Positions 8,474 through 16,296 of a stretch of DNA of 64,000 bases are shown piece after piece (position 1 is the first letter of the stretch; every line of letters begins with the position of its first letter). The position numbers and the translations under genes were made by a program. Origin of the DNA: an uncultured Paracoccaceae bacterium (lineage in GTDB: Bacteria > Pseudomonadota > Alphaproteobacteria > Rhodobacterales > Rhodobacteraceae); assembly GCA_947500055.1 (NCBI GenBank), contig CANMQO010000004.1, forward strand, positions 310,001 to 374,000, given 5' to 3'. Under the pieces are notes generated by a model, which was not told the DNA's origin, ran no database searches, and saw only the letters and a list, made by a program, of their open reading frames with translations.

Positions 8474-8537
8474 CCCTTGCATTTGCGGGCGCAATAATGT
8501 TGCGTGCCCACAGAGTGATGCCAAGACGAGGTGCAGC

Positions 8538-9032
8538 ATGCGCATAGGGCTTTACCCCGGGACGTTTGACCCGATCACATTGGGCCACCTGGATATCATC
8601 AGGCGCGCCTGTTCCCTGGTAGATCGGCTTGTCATCGGTGTGGCGATCAATCGCGACAAGGGACCGATGTTCAGTCTGGAAGAACGCGTGGCCATGGTCG
8701 AGGCGGAATGCGCGCCATTGAGCGAGGCGACAGGGTGCGAAATCCTCGCCCACCCCTTCGAAAATCTGCTGATCGATTGCGCGCGCGATGTGAATGCATC
8801 GGTGATCATTCGCGGATTGCGGGCCGTGGCGGATTTTGAATATGAATATCAAATGGTTGGCATGAACCGTGCCCTTGATAACAGTATCGAAACCGTGTTC
8901 CTGATGGCCGAAGCGCAGCATCAGGCCATTGCATCGAAACTGGTGAAGGAAATTGCCCGCTTGGGCGGTGATGTTTCAAAATTCGTGCCGCCTGCAATCA
9001 ATCAGGCGCTGAAAACACGGTTCGCAGATTGA
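8538..9032 (+). CDS. coaD: Phosphopantetheine adenylyltransferase
   Basis: CoaD catalyses the fourth step of coenzyme A synthesis, joining ATP and 4'-phosphopantetheine to make dephospho-CoA. The nucleotidyltransferase signature GTFDPITLGHLDII is at residues 8-21, with the TxGH catalytic motif. ISSTLVK-like SKLVKEIARLGGDVSKFVP at the C-terminus and IIRGLRAVADFEYEYQMVGMN near residue 90 are family blocks. At 164 aa the length is standard. The stop codon overlaps the start of the downstream hydrolase by 4 bases. Confidence 0.97.
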   Translation: MRIGLYPGTFDPITLGHLDIIRRACSLVDRLVIGVAINRDKGPMFSLEERVAMVEAECAPLSEATGCEILAHPFENLLIDCARDVNASVIIRGLRAVADFEYEYQMVGMNRALDNSIETVFLMAEAQHQAIASKLVKEIARLGGDVSKFVPPAINQALKTRFAD

Positions 9033-9802
9033 AGCTGATCTGGATGCTCGCGGGACTTTACCTTTCCTACGGCATCGTGATGGTCTGGCTACATCCGCAG
9101 TTTATTTACCCGTTTGGATCTGACCGTTTTGATGCCCCGGGCTGGACGCAATCCGTTGTGACAGATCGCAACATTGCCATGGCAGTGTCTGAGGGGGATG
9201 ACCCGGCTGCGGTGCTGTTCTTTATGGGGAATGGCGGCGCGCTGGCTTATTTCACCTATACGCTGGAGGCACATGTAAATGCGGGGCGAACCATTGCGGC
9301 GATGGAATATCCCGGCGGTGGTGGCATTCCGGGCAAACCGTCAGAGGTTGGCTTGAAAGCTGATGCATTGGCAGCTTTTGACTGGCTGGACGCGCGGCAT
9401 GATGGTCCAATCATTGTGCATGGATACTCCATGGGGACGGGGTTGGCGCAGCATGTCGCGGCGAACCGCGAGGTGGCGGCGATCATATTGGACGCGCCCT
9501 ATGTGAAAATGTGCGAGTTGATGACACACCGATCTCTGTTACCGGCCTGTTTTCTGCCGGGTGTGCAGAAATGGAACTCTGCGGCGCTTGTTCCGCATTT
9601 GCGGTCCCCGGTTCTGATCCAGCATGGCACGGTCGATCAGTTGATCCCGATATCCAACGGTGAACGCCTGGCTGCGATAATGCGCGATGCGGGGTTGCAG
9701 GTGACGTTTCATGCCGTGCAAGGGGCCACCCATAATAACCTTGCCGGTCAGGCAGGGTACCGGGACCGGATTGACGCCTTCCTGACAGATGTCGTTGAAT
9801 AA
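9029..9802 (+). CDS. Membrane-anchored alpha/beta hydrolase, 257 aa
   Basis: A serine hydrolase of the alpha/beta fold. The nucleophile elbow GYSMGTG is near residue 132, a candidate acidic residue sits in HGTVDQLIPI near 195, and the catalytic histidine in GATHNNL near 235. The first 20 residues (LIWMLAGLYLSYGIVMVWL) form a probable N-terminal anchor, so the enzyme likely faces the periplasm, like the BEM46/YfhR relatives. Translation starts at TTG 9029, overlapping the coaD stop (TTGA), and coupling to coaD is likely. The substrate is unknown; FFMGNGGALAYF, with its early glycine pair, forms the oxyanion region. Confidence 0.85.
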   Translation: MKLIWMLAGLYLSYGIVMVWLHPQFIYPFGSDRFDAPGWTQSVVTDRNIAMAVSEGDDPAAVLFFMGNGGALAYFTYTLEAHVNAGRTIAAMEYPGGGGIPGKPSEVGLKADALAAFDWLDARHDGPIIVHGYSMGTGLAQHVAANREVAAIILDAPYVKMCELMTHRSLLPACFLPGVQKWNSAALVPHLRSPVLIQHGTVDQLIPISNGERLAAIMRDAGLQVTFHAVQGATHNNLAGQAGYRDRIDAFLTDVVE

Positions 9803-9807
9803 TAATC

Positions 9808-9830
9808 CAGCCGTCTTGCAAGGACGGCTG
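9808..9830 (+). terminator. Hairpin after the alpha/beta hydrolase
   Basis: An 8-base perfect stem (CAGCCGTC and GACGGCTG) with a 7-base loop starts 5 bases after the hydrolase stop and is followed by ATTTATAG. It lies between two convergent genes and can serve either strand. The U tract is poor. Confidence 0.6.
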
Positions 9831-9852
9831 ATTTATAGATGTCATTGGTGGG

Positions 9853-10011
9853 TTAGCCGTAGATCGCTTTTGCAGCTGTCTTGGCCGCATCTTCGCGGAA
9901 CATGCCAAGATCGATTGCCGCTTCCAGCGGCATATCCCGCAATTCGCGCTTGAGGCGATTGTAGGCCACGCGCTTTTCAATGGCGGTGCGAACGGTATTC
10001 AGGGTTGTCAT
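9853..10011 (-). CDS. Small DUF1127-like protein, 52 aa
   Basis: A short reading frame encodes MTTLNTVRTAIEKRVAYN followed by a basic segment and a C-terminal block IDLGMFREDAAKTAAKAIYG. That block resembles the DUF1127/YjiS-type ending (arginine-rich helix followed by LRDIGLTREDV-like sequence). I start at the second ATG because GGAG lies 7 bases before it; an ATG two codons upstream (10015-10017) is an alternative. Small DUF1127 proteins in alphaproteobacteria are linked to phosphate, carbon and stress responses and to RNA turnover. A CceR-like palindrome lies about 80 bases upstream. The family call is tentative, but the frame, start site and codon usage look genuine. Confidence 0.65.
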   Translation of the reverse strand: MTTLNTVRTAIEKRVAYNRLKRELRDMPLEAAIDLGMFREDAAKTAAKAIYG

Positions 10012-10058
10012 TTGCATGCTCCATCAAGGTCATTGCGTTTCGGTTGTCTTGGGCCTCA

Positions 10059-10083
10059 TGTAGCGGTGATACCGTTCGCTACA
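10059..10083. repeat. Inverted repeat TGTAGCG-N11-CGCTACA
   Basis: Perfect 7-base arms separated by 11 bases lie 48 bases upstream of the small DUF1127-like gene, with additional CGGTTGT and ACAACCG arms at 10041-10047 and 10081-10087. The element could be an operator or a transcript hairpin; no regulator is identified. Confidence 0.35.
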
Positions 10084-10089
10084 ACCGAC

Positions 10090-10103
10090 AGTTAGCGCTA
10101 GCG
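10090..10103. promoter_or_regulatory. CceR-like palindrome upstream of the DUF1127-like gene
   Basis: The 14-mer AGTTAGCGCTAGCG matches 11 of 14 positions of TGTTAGCGCTAACA, the motif I recall for the LacI-family central-carbon regulator CceR of Rhodobacter. It sits 79 bases upstream of the small minus-strand gene and downstream of the gap terminator. Motif assignment is from memory. Confidence 0.4.
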
Positions 10104-10142
10104 GCCATGCGCGATTTGCATGGCAGAGTTCGCCGGTTGCAC

Positions 10143-10172
10143 AAAAAAATGCCGATCCAATCGGACCGGCAT
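10143..10172 (-). terminator. Rho-independent terminator of gap
   Basis: Read on the minus strand, a 10-base stem with one G-T pair (ATGCCGGTCC with GGATCGGCAT) and a 4-base loop is followed by a run of seven T. It begins 25 bases after the gap stop, a standard intrinsic terminator. Confidence 0.85.
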
Positions 10173-10196
10173 CTTAATAAGTTCATCTGTGAAGGT

Positions 10197-11198
10197 TTAG
10201 ATCAGTTTACCCATCGCAACGGCGGTGTCAGCCATCCGGTTCGAGAAGCCCCATTCATTATCGTACCACGTCAGAATGCGTACCATATTCCCGTCCAACA
10301 CCTTGGTTTGATCAAGATGGAAGATTGACGAATGCGGGTCGTGGTTGAAATCTGAACTGACCATTGGCAAGTCTGTATAGGCCAAAATACCTTTCAACGA
10401 CCCGTCAGCGGCAGCGATGATGGCGTTGTTTACTTCTTCAACGGTGGTTTCGCGGGACGCTTCAAATGTCAGGTCCACGACCGAGACATTTGGCGTTGGT
10501 ACGCGGATCGCGACCCCGTCCAGCTTTCCGTCGAGTTCTGGAAGAACAAGACCGACGGCCTTGGCTGCCCCGGTTGAGGTGGGGATCATCGACAAGGCTG
10601 CTGCGCGCGCGCGATAGAGATCGCTATGCATTGTGTCCAGCGTCGGTTGGTCGCCGGTGTAGCTGTGGATGGTGGTCATGAAGCCCTTGTTGATGCCGAT
10701 CGCATCATTGAGAACTTGCGCCACCGGGGATAGGCAATTGGTAGTGCAGGACGCATTGGAGACAACGATGTCGTCGCTTGTCAGAACATCATCATTCACA
10801 CCATAAACAATTGTTTTGTCTGCATCTTTCCCCGGCGCAGAGATCAGGACGCGGGATGATCCATTGTCCAGATGCGCCTGACACGCCTCTTTGCTTCGAA
10901 AGATGCCGGTGCATTCCAGAACGATGTCAATATCGCTCCACGGCAGATCGGCAGGGTTGCGGATGGCAGTGACGGCCATTGGGCCGCGCCCTACGTCAAT
11001 TGTCGTTTCGGTTGTGGTGACGGTAGCCGGGAAACGCCCATGGACACTATCAAAGCGCAGCAGGTGCGCATTGGTTTCCACCGGGCCAAGATCGTTGATT
11101 GCGACGACTTCAATATCTGTGCGGCCACTTTCGATGATGGCGCGCAGAACATTGCGGCCAATACGGCCAAATCCGTTGATTGCTACTTTGACGGCCAT
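10197..11198 (-). CDS. gap: Glyceraldehyde-3-phosphate dehydrogenase, NAD-type copy
   Basis: GAPDH interconverts glyceraldehyde 3-phosphate and 1,3-bisphosphoglycerate in central carbon metabolism. The Rossmann motif [14 protein letters not shown] is at residues 7-20, Asp36 in VAINDLGP is at the position that selects NAD over NADP, and the catalytic cysteine lies in [12 protein letters not shown] near residue 153. At 333 aa the length is standard. A second, diverged copy lies upstream on the same strand, with a 47-residue membrane protein between. A TGTTGGCGCTAACA palindrome is 22 bases upstream of the start, so expression is probably controlled separately by a central-carbon regulator. Confidence 0.97.
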   Translation of the reverse strand: MAVKVAINGFGRIGRNVLRAIIESGRTDIEVVAINDLGPVETNAHLLRFDSVHGRFPATVTTTETTIDVGRGPMAVTAIRNPADLPWSDIDIVLECTGIFRSKEACQAHLDNGSSRVLISAPGKDADKTIVYGVNDDVLTSDDIVVSNASCTTNCLSPVAQVLNDAIGINKGFMTTIHSYTGDQPTLDTMHSDLYRARAAALSMIPTSTGAAKAVGLVLPELDGKLDGVAIRVPTPNVSVVDLTFEASRETTVEEVNNAIIAAADGSLKGILAYTDLPMVSSDFNHDPHSSIFHLDQTKVLDGNMVRILTWYDNEWGFSNRMADTAVAMGKLI

Positions 11199-11220
11199 TG
11201 CCTGTCCTCCTGAGCGGTAA

Positions 11221-11234
11221 TGTTGGCGCTAACA
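11221..11234. promoter_or_regulatory. CceR-like operator upstream of gap
   Basis: TGTTGGCGCTAACA differs at one base from the palindrome TGTTAGCGCTAACA that I recall for CceR, a LacI-family regulator of glycolysis and gluconeogenesis in Rhodobacter and relatives. It lies 22 bases upstream of the gap start on the minus strand, where a bound repressor or activator would meet the polymerase or the early transcript. Confidence 0.6.
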
Positions 11235-11278
11235 TTGCGATTTACGCCGAAAGGTCAAGCGCCCTGGCCCGGAAGTGA

Positions 11279-11422
11279 TCAGCGCCAGAAGGCGATGTAT
11301 TCGATAAGGGTGGCAAGTTTGCGCATCAGAAAGATGGGCAATTCCCAATGCAGCACAAAATGATCAAGGGCGAAGAAGCCGATAATCAGGACACCAAGAA
11401 AGACTGCAATACTATTCGTCAT
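11279..11422 (-). CDS. 47-residue membrane protein between the two gap genes
   Basis: Translation gives MTNSIAVFLGVLIIGFFALD, a single membrane segment, followed by HFVLHWELPIFLMRKLATLI and EYIAFWR at the end. The pattern, one membrane helix, a short histidine-containing turn, an amphipathic basic segment and an aromatic C-terminus, looks like a real conserved small protein and not noise. It is too short for a standard gene finder. It lies 108 bases after the upstream gap copy and 80 bases before the downstream one, on the same strand. The ribosome site (GGA before CAC-ATG) is weak, and a 7-base hairpin directly precedes the start. Function unknown. Confidence 0.65.
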   Translation of the reverse strand: MTNSIAVFLGVLIIGFFALDHFVLHWELPIFLMRKLATLIEYIAFWR

Positions 11423-11423
11423 G

Positions 11424-11442
11424 TGTCCGGTCTAACCGGACA
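11424..11442. repeat. Inverted repeat at the start of the small membrane protein gene
   Basis: TGTCCGG and CCGGACA are perfect 7-base arms with a 5-base spacer. On the minus strand the second arm ends just before the ATG of the 47-residue gene, so the hairpin would cover its weak ribosome site. It could be a translational switch, an operator or a partial terminator. Confidence 0.45.
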
Positions 11443-11530
11443 TACCTGGATTGGCAAAACCAGATTGGTCTGTTTTCCAACTGATTTGAGGGGTGGGGGT
11501 CATGGCGAGATCAGCCCCAAACGGGGTCGC

Positions 11531-12532
11531 TTATTGCAGCCGCCCCATTGTGCCGGCCACATCCGCCATGCGGGCAGAGAAACCCCATTCATTGTCGTAC
11601 CAAGCCAGAACGCGCACGGTCTTGCCGCCAACAACCTTGGTCTGATCAGGGGCAAATATACAGCTCTGTGTGGTGTGGTTGAAGTCAATGCTGACCTTCG
11701 CCTCATCATCGTAAGCCATGACCATGCCCATATAGCCGGATGCGGCCTCAGCCATGATGGCGTTGACGTCTTTGACGGTCACCGATTTTTGAGCCTCGAA
11801 TGTCAGGTCAACTGCGCTGACATTGGGTGTGGGGACACGCATCGCGGTGCCGTCCAGTTTGTCGGCAAGCTCTGGCAGTACCTCGCCCAGTGCCTTGGCC
11901 GCCCCGGTTGAGGTCGGGATGATCGCCATGGCAGCAGCCCGTGCGCGGTAAAGGTCGCTGTGCCGCCGGTCCAGCGTTGGCTGGTCGCCAGTGTAGCTGT
12001 GGATTGTCGTCATGATGCCCCGTTCGATACCGATTGCGTCATTCAGCACCTTGGCGAGCGGAGCGAGGCAGTTTGTGGTGCAGGATCCATTGGACACCAT
12101 GCGTTCATCCGCAATCAGATCGCGGTGGTTGACGCCATAAACTACCGTGCGGTCGACATTTTTGGCCGGGGCGGAAATCAATACTTTCTTGGCGCCCCGT
12201 TCCAGGTGAATGTTTGATTTGGTACCGTCATTGAACTTGCCGGTGCATTCCAGAACGACGTCGACGCCCTCCCAATCCAGCGTGGTCGGGTCATAGGTGG
12301 ACATTACGTCAATTGGGCCACGGCCCAGATCAAGCGTATTACCCTTCACGGTGATGGGGCTGCCGAAGCGGCCATGTACGCTGTCATATTTCAGAAGATG
12401 CGCATTGGTCTCAATCGGGCCGGTGGCATTCACTTTTACGACCTGCACGTCGTTACGCGCCGCTTCGGTGATATGGGCCAGGGTGCAACGTCCGATGCGG
12501 CCAAAGCCATTGATTCCGATTGTGACCGTCAT
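11531..12532 (-). CDS. gap: Glyceraldehyde-3-phosphate dehydrogenase, second paralogue
   Basis: The fold and catalytic residues are intact: [14 protein letters not shown] at residues 7-20, the active-site cysteine in SNGSCTTNCLAP near 153, and the same 333-residue length as the neighbour. The notable change is VVKVNATGP: residue 36 is alanine where the neighbouring copy has aspartate. In GAPDH this aspartate hydrogen-bonds the NAD ribose, and its loss is typical of enzymes that accept NADP. The copy may therefore serve the gluconeogenic or NADPH direction, while the downstream copy is the NAD enzyme; this is inference. Three CceR-like half or full sites lie upstream at 12619-12664. Confidence 0.93.
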   Translation of the reverse strand: MTVTIGINGFGRIGRCTLAHITEAARNDVQVVKVNATGPIETNAHLLKYDSVHGRFGSPITVKGNTLDLGRGPIDVMSTYDPTTLDWEGVDVVLECTGKFNDGTKSNIHLERGAKKVLISAPAKNVDRTVVYGVNHRDLIADERMVSNGSCTTNCLAPLAKVLNDAIGIERGIMTTIHSYTGDQPTLDRRHSDLYRARAAAMAIIPTSTGAAKALGEVLPELADKLDGTAMRVPTPNVSAVDLTFEAQKSVTVKDVNAIMAEAASGYMGMVMAYDDEAKVSIDFNHTTQSCIFAPDQTKVVGGKTVRVLAWYDNEWGFSARMADVAGTMGRLQ

Positions 12533-12618
12533 ACCCGTTACCTCGCCGCAGTTTTGCTGGCTTTTCTATAGGTGGGTCAACAGTGTTCTGCCAAGTTAAA
12601 AACGATGATTTCCCAATA

Positions 12619-12664
12619 TGTTAGCGATAAACCATACTGATTGCGCTAACCGTTTTCGCTAACG
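12619..12664. promoter_or_regulatory. Cluster of CceR-like sites upstream of the second gap gene
   Basis: Three overlapping or adjacent 14-mers match TGTTAGCGCTAACA at 12, 11 and 10 positions: TGTTAGCGATAAAC (12619-12632), TGATTGCGCTAACC (12638-12651) and CGTTTTCGCTAACG (12651-12664). All lie 86-132 bases upstream of the gap start and end just before the convergent end of the lipoprotein gene. Clustering in front of a central-carbon gene supports a real operator region. Confidence 0.5.
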
Positions 12665-12667
12665 GTG

Positions 12668-13243
12668 TCAGCTTTGTAACGCTTGCAGCTCATTGAGGGT
12701 AAACCGGTCTTTGCCCGGATTGCGCGGATTGTCACGATAAAGCGGGTCGTCCGTCAGGCAGCCCCGGCCGCATAGGGTTTCAGATTCACCGGTGAGTCCG
12801 TCAATGCGCCACAGGCGACCGCCGGGTGTGCTGACGTAATCATCAAGTTCGACGTCAACCGCGCTTAGCGCGTCATCCACTGACGGAACCTCGTTGAAGT
12901 AATTGGGCAGGTAGCCGCCATGGGTGTGATAACTGGCGATTGCATTTTGCGGGATGAACCCGGCAACACAGCTATCGGCAGTACCTGCACGGGGCGCTGT
13001 GCCTTGCACCTTTCCGTCCCGCGTTCGCACGAAAAAGCCGCAATATTCGCGCGATTCAGCGATGGAGATCGGTTGGATGCCGTCAAGGAACGCACGTGCG
13101 TAAGTCGCGATATCCTCGGGCGGGGCAGGGGCAACGCTTGCGGGGGTTGCAATCACCTCTGGCGCGATGGCCTGATTGCAACTGGTCAACAGTGTCAGCG
13201 CAGCGACAAAGCCGCCAATGGTGGATTTCGTCAACCTGCTCAT
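12668..13243 (-). CDS. Lipoprotein with a DUF4329-like domain, 191 aa
   Basis: The N-terminus carries a lipoprotein signal: basic MSRLTKST, hydrophobic segment, then the lipobox LLTSC with the cysteine near residue 22. After a short proline/alanine-rich linker comes a domain with EYCGFFVRTRDGKVQGTAP, then ADSCVAGFIPQNAIASYHTHGGY, which resembles DUF4329. The paired histidines in SYHTHGG recall the HxH metal site of JAB-type peptidases, so a peptidase-like fold is possible. The mature protein should be anchored on the periplasmic face of a membrane. The gene stands alone between convergent gap control sites and a divergent dioxygenase. Confidence 0.65.
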   Translation of the reverse strand: MSRLTKSTIGGFVAALTLLTSCNQAIAPEVIATPASVAPAPPEDIATYARAFLDGIQPISIAESREYCGFFVRTRDGKVQGTAPRAGTADSCVAGFIPQNAIASYHTHGGYLPNYFNEVPSVDDALSAVDVELDDYVSTPGGRLWRIDGLTGESETLCGRGCLTDDPLYRDNPRNPGKDRFTLNELQALQS

Positions 13244-13422
13244 GCCCTTATCTCACTTCGAGACTAATTTTTTCCGATTCTCGCGGAGTTTGGCGCGAAG
13301 TAACAGAGAAAAATCTCCCCGATTCGCCATAGGCGGTGTTACGCCGATACGTTCGCGATTGTTGGCGGGGTGCGTTTTTCGTATGCATCAGCAAGTCAGT
13401 GCACAAAACGAGGGGCAATCCG

Positions 13423-14217
13423 ATGCATCCACTTATTTCACAGGACCATGTTGATGCTTATGCCCGCGATGGTGCTGTGCTGATCAAGGGCCTGTTTGCC
13501 GACCATGTCGAAGCGCTGCGCACCGGTGTCGCCCGTAACATGGCAGAGCCAGGCCCATATGCTGCCGAGAACCTCAAGGAGGGCGAGGGTGGCCGGTTTT
13601 TCGATGATTATTGCAATTGGGCCCGCATCCCGGAGTTTGAAACGGTCATAAGGCAATCCCCCGCTGCGGAAGTGGCCGCAGACCTGATGCGGTCGGATTT
13701 TGTTCAGATGTTTCATGACCATGTACTGGTCAAGGAACCCGGTACGTCCAAACCAACCCCATGGCATCAGGACGGCCCATATTACTTTGTCGAGGGCCAA
13801 CAGAATGTCAGCTTTTGGTCACCGCTTGATCCTGTGACGGACGCATCCCTGCGCTGCGTGGCCGGGTCGCATTTGTGGGACCGTCAGGTGCTGCCGACCC
13901 GCTGGTTGTCAGAGGATAACTTTTACCCTGACGATAGCGCATTCATGCCCGTACCGGACCCTGATGCGGAAGGCATGCGGGTTCTTGAATGGACTCTTGA
14001 ACCGGGGGACGCGGTTGCGTTTCACTTTCGCTGCCTTCACGGCGCACGCGGAAATGAAACAGCGGCCCGCAGGCGTGCGTTTTCGTTGCGCCTCGTGGGG
14101 GAAGACGCCCACTATGTTGAACGTCCCGGCCGCACATCGCCCCCGTTTCCGGGGCACGACATGATTCCGGGCCAGCGCCTGCGCGAGGATTGGTTTCCGG
14201 TCTTGTTGCAGCGTTAA
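13423..14217 (+). CDS. Phytanoyl-CoA dioxygenase (PhyH) family protein
   Basis: This is a non-haem Fe(II)/2-oxoglutarate oxygenase. The iron-binding HxD is in PTPWHQDGPYYF near residue 116, the distal histidine is in FHFRCLHGARGN near residue 203, and the arginine that holds 2-oxoglutarate is in ARRRAFSLRL. Of 264 aa, the family covers almost all. I start at MHPLISQDHVDAY (ATG 13423); 29 upstream codons in the same frame have no ribosome site. Substrates of bacterial members are mostly unknown (they include ectoine, phosphonates and halogenated natural products). The neighbours, a lipoprotein and transketolase, give no pathway hint. Confidence 0.88.
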   Translation: MHPLISQDHVDAYARDGAVLIKGLFADHVEALRTGVARNMAEPGPYAAENLKEGEGGRFFDDYCNWARIPEFETVIRQSPAAEVAADLMRSDFVQMFHDHVLVKEPGTSKPTPWHQDGPYYFVEGQQNVSFWSPLDPVTDASLRCVAGSHLWDRQVLPTRWLSEDNFYPDDSAFMPVPDPDAEGMRVLEWTLEPGDAVAFHFRCLHGARGNETAARRRAFSLRLVGEDAHYVERPGRTSPPFPGHDMIPGQRLREDWFPVLLQR

Positions 14218-14230
14218 TCTGGTGTGGGTT

Positions 14231-14269
14231 TCACCCACCCTACATGTGGTCGCGTCATAGGGTGGGTGA
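14231..14269. terminator. Bidirectional hairpin between phyH and tkt
   Basis: A perfect 12-base stem, TCACCCACCCTA and its complement, with a 15-base loop lies between the convergent phyH and tkt stops. The GGGTGGGTGA arm is preceded by GGTGTGGGTTTCACCCACC, a short sequence I have seen repeated around 3' ends in many proteobacterial genomes, so it may be a dispersed repeat acting as a terminator. Confidence 0.6.
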
Positions 14270-14277
14270 GATTTATA

Positions 14278-16296
14278 TCACTTGATCAGTGACTTGACCT
14301 TGTCTGCGGTGTCCTGCGCGGTGATCCCGAACTCTTCATAAAGTCTGCCAGCCGGGGCGGAAGCCCCAAATCCGTGCATGCCGATGAAGCCCGCCTTTTC
14401 GCGCTTGCCACGCTCACCAAACAACCAGCGGTCCCAGCCGAACCGAACGCCGGCTTCGATGGCGACGCGCACAGGCCCGCCGGGCAGGACGCGTTTACGA
14501 TAGCTTTCGTCCTGTGCTTCAAAAAGTTCCCAGCAGGGCATGGATACAACACGTGTTCCGATCCCTTCGGCCTGCAGCAGATCGCGTGCAGCCAGGGCGA
14601 TAGATACTTCTGACCCGGTCGCAAGCAGGATCGCCTGCCGTTTGCCCTCGGCATCCGCCAGCACATAGGCGCCTTGGGCGGTCAGGTTCTTGGTCTTGTG
14701 TTCAGTGCGCACGGTGGGCACGCCCTGACGCGTCAGGCTAAGCACGCTGGGCGTGTTCTGCGATGTCAGGGCCAATTCCCATGCTTCGGCGGTTTCCACC
14801 GTATCAGCGGGGCGGAAGACATTTGTGTTGGGTGTCGCCCGCAACATGGCCAGATGTTCAACCGGCTGGTGGGTTGGCCCATCTTCGCCAAGCCCGATGC
14901 TGTCATGGGTCATCACATAGGTTGTGGGCACGCCCATCAGGGCGGATAGCCGCATTGCGCCACGGGCATAATCGGTGAAGCACATGAATGTGCCGCCATA
15001 GGGTTTGACCCCGCCATGCAGCGCCATGCCATTCATGGCTGCGGCCATCCCGTGTTCACGCACACCGAAATAGACATAGCGGCCCTTGCGATTTTCGGGA
15101 TTGAAGACCCCCAGATCCGATGTCTTGGTGTTGTTTGATCCGGTCAGATCGGCAGACCCGCCAATGGTTTCCCCCATGACCGGATTGATAACCTCCAAGG
15201 TCATTTCCGAGGATTTCCGCGTCGCGACTTTGGGCAGGCCTTCTGTCACTTGCTTTTTCAGGGCGCGGATTGTTGCGGCCAGTTTCTTGGGCGCTTCGCC
15301 TGCATAGATGCGGTTGAATTCGGCCTGTTTGCTGGCAGAAAGCGTGGCAAAACGGGTTTCCCAGTCTTTCCGTGTCGCTTCACCACGGGCACCGATGGCG
15401 GCCCATTGTTTCTTGACCTCCGGATCAACTTCAAAATCACCTAGCGGTGCGCCGTAAGCTTCCTTTGCGGCGCGCAACTGATCGGCATCGGTCAAAGCAC
15501 CGTGGCCCTTTGATGTGTCCTGTGCGGCATGGCCCAAGGCGATATGGGTCTTGCAGGCAATCATTGACGGGCGGTTGGTTTTCTTGGCGGCTGTGATGGC
15601 GGTGTCAATCGCCTCCGGGTCGTGACCGTCAATGGATTGAACGTGCCAGCCTGCGGCCTCGAAACGCTTAGGTTGGTTGGTGATATCGGCCATATCGACC
15701 GTGCCGTCGATGGTGATGTTGTTGTCGTCGAAAAAGACGATCAGATGGCCAAGCTTTTGCATGCCCGCCAGACCGATTGCCTCGTGACTGATGCCCTCCA
15801 TCAAACAACCGTCACCTGCGATGACATAGGTATAGTGGTCGATGATCTTCTTGCCCCAAGTGGCGCGCTGGACTTCTTCCGCGATGGCGAAGCCGACCGA
15901 ATTGGCGATGCCCTGGCCAAGGGGCCCGGTGGTTGTTTCAATCCCGCGCGCGTGGCCGTATTCTGGATGGCCGGCGGTTTTTGCACCCCACTGGCGGAAA
16001 TCCTTGATCTGGTCGAGGGTGATATCAGCGTAGCCCGTCAGGTACATCAGTGAATAAAGCAGCATCGATCCGTGGCCTGCGGACAGGATGAATCGGTCAC
16101 GATCGGGCCATTCGGGGGTCTTGGGATCAAAGTTCAGGTGTTTTTCAAACAGGACAGTGGCGACATCGGCCATCCCCATTGGCATGCCGGAATGGCCGGA
16201 ATTCGCAGCCGTGACGGCATCCAGCGTGAGGGTCCGAATGGCGGTTGCCTTTTTCCAGTGATCGGGGTGGGCGGTGCGCAGGGCTGCAATATCCAA
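14278..16296 (-). CDS. tkt: Transketolase
   Basis: Thiamine-diphosphate enzyme of the pentose phosphate and Calvin pathways, 672 aa, normal for the bacterial family. [17 protein letters not shown] near residue 33, the ThDP motif [13 protein letters not shown]...DDNNITIDG near 155-190, and the pyrimidine-domain block [14 protein letters not shown] near 385 are all visible, with [20 protein letters not shown] near 415. The gene stands alone on the minus strand, opposite phyH at its 3' end and divergent from the coiled-coil and zapA genes. No CceR-like palindrome is evident in its upstream region. Confidence 0.97.
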   Translation of the reverse strand: MDIAALRTAHPDHWKKATAIRTLTLDAVTAANSGHSGMPMGMADVATVLFEKHLNFDPKTPEWPDRDRFILSAGHGSMLLYSLMYLTGYADITLDQIKDFRQWGAKTAGHPEYGHARGIETTTGPLGQGIANSVGFAIAEEVQRATWGKKIIDHYTYVIAGDGCLMEGISHEAIGLAGMQKLGHLIVFFDDNNITIDGTVDMADITNQPKRFEAAGWHVQSIDGHDPEAIDTAITAAKKTNRPSMIACKTHIALGHAAQDTSKGHGALTDADQLRAAKEAYGAPLGDFEVDPEVKKQWAAIGARGEATRKDWETRFATLSASKQAEFNRIYAGEAPKKLAATIRALKKQVTEGLPKVATRKSSEMTLEVINPVMGETIGGSADLTGSNNTKTSDLGVFNPENRKGRYVYFGVREHGMAAAMNGMALHGGVKPYGGTFMCFTDYARGAMRLSALMGVPTTYVMTHDSIGLGEDGPTHQPVEHLAMLRATPNTNVFRPADTVETAEAWELALTSQNTPSVLSLTRQGVPTVRTEHKTKNLTAQGAYVLADAEGKRQAILLATGSEVSIALAARDLLQAEGIGTRVVSMPCWELFEAQDESYRKRVLPGGPVRVAIEAGVRFGWDRWLFGERGKREKAGFIGMHGFGASAPAGRLYEEFGITAQDTADKVKSLIK

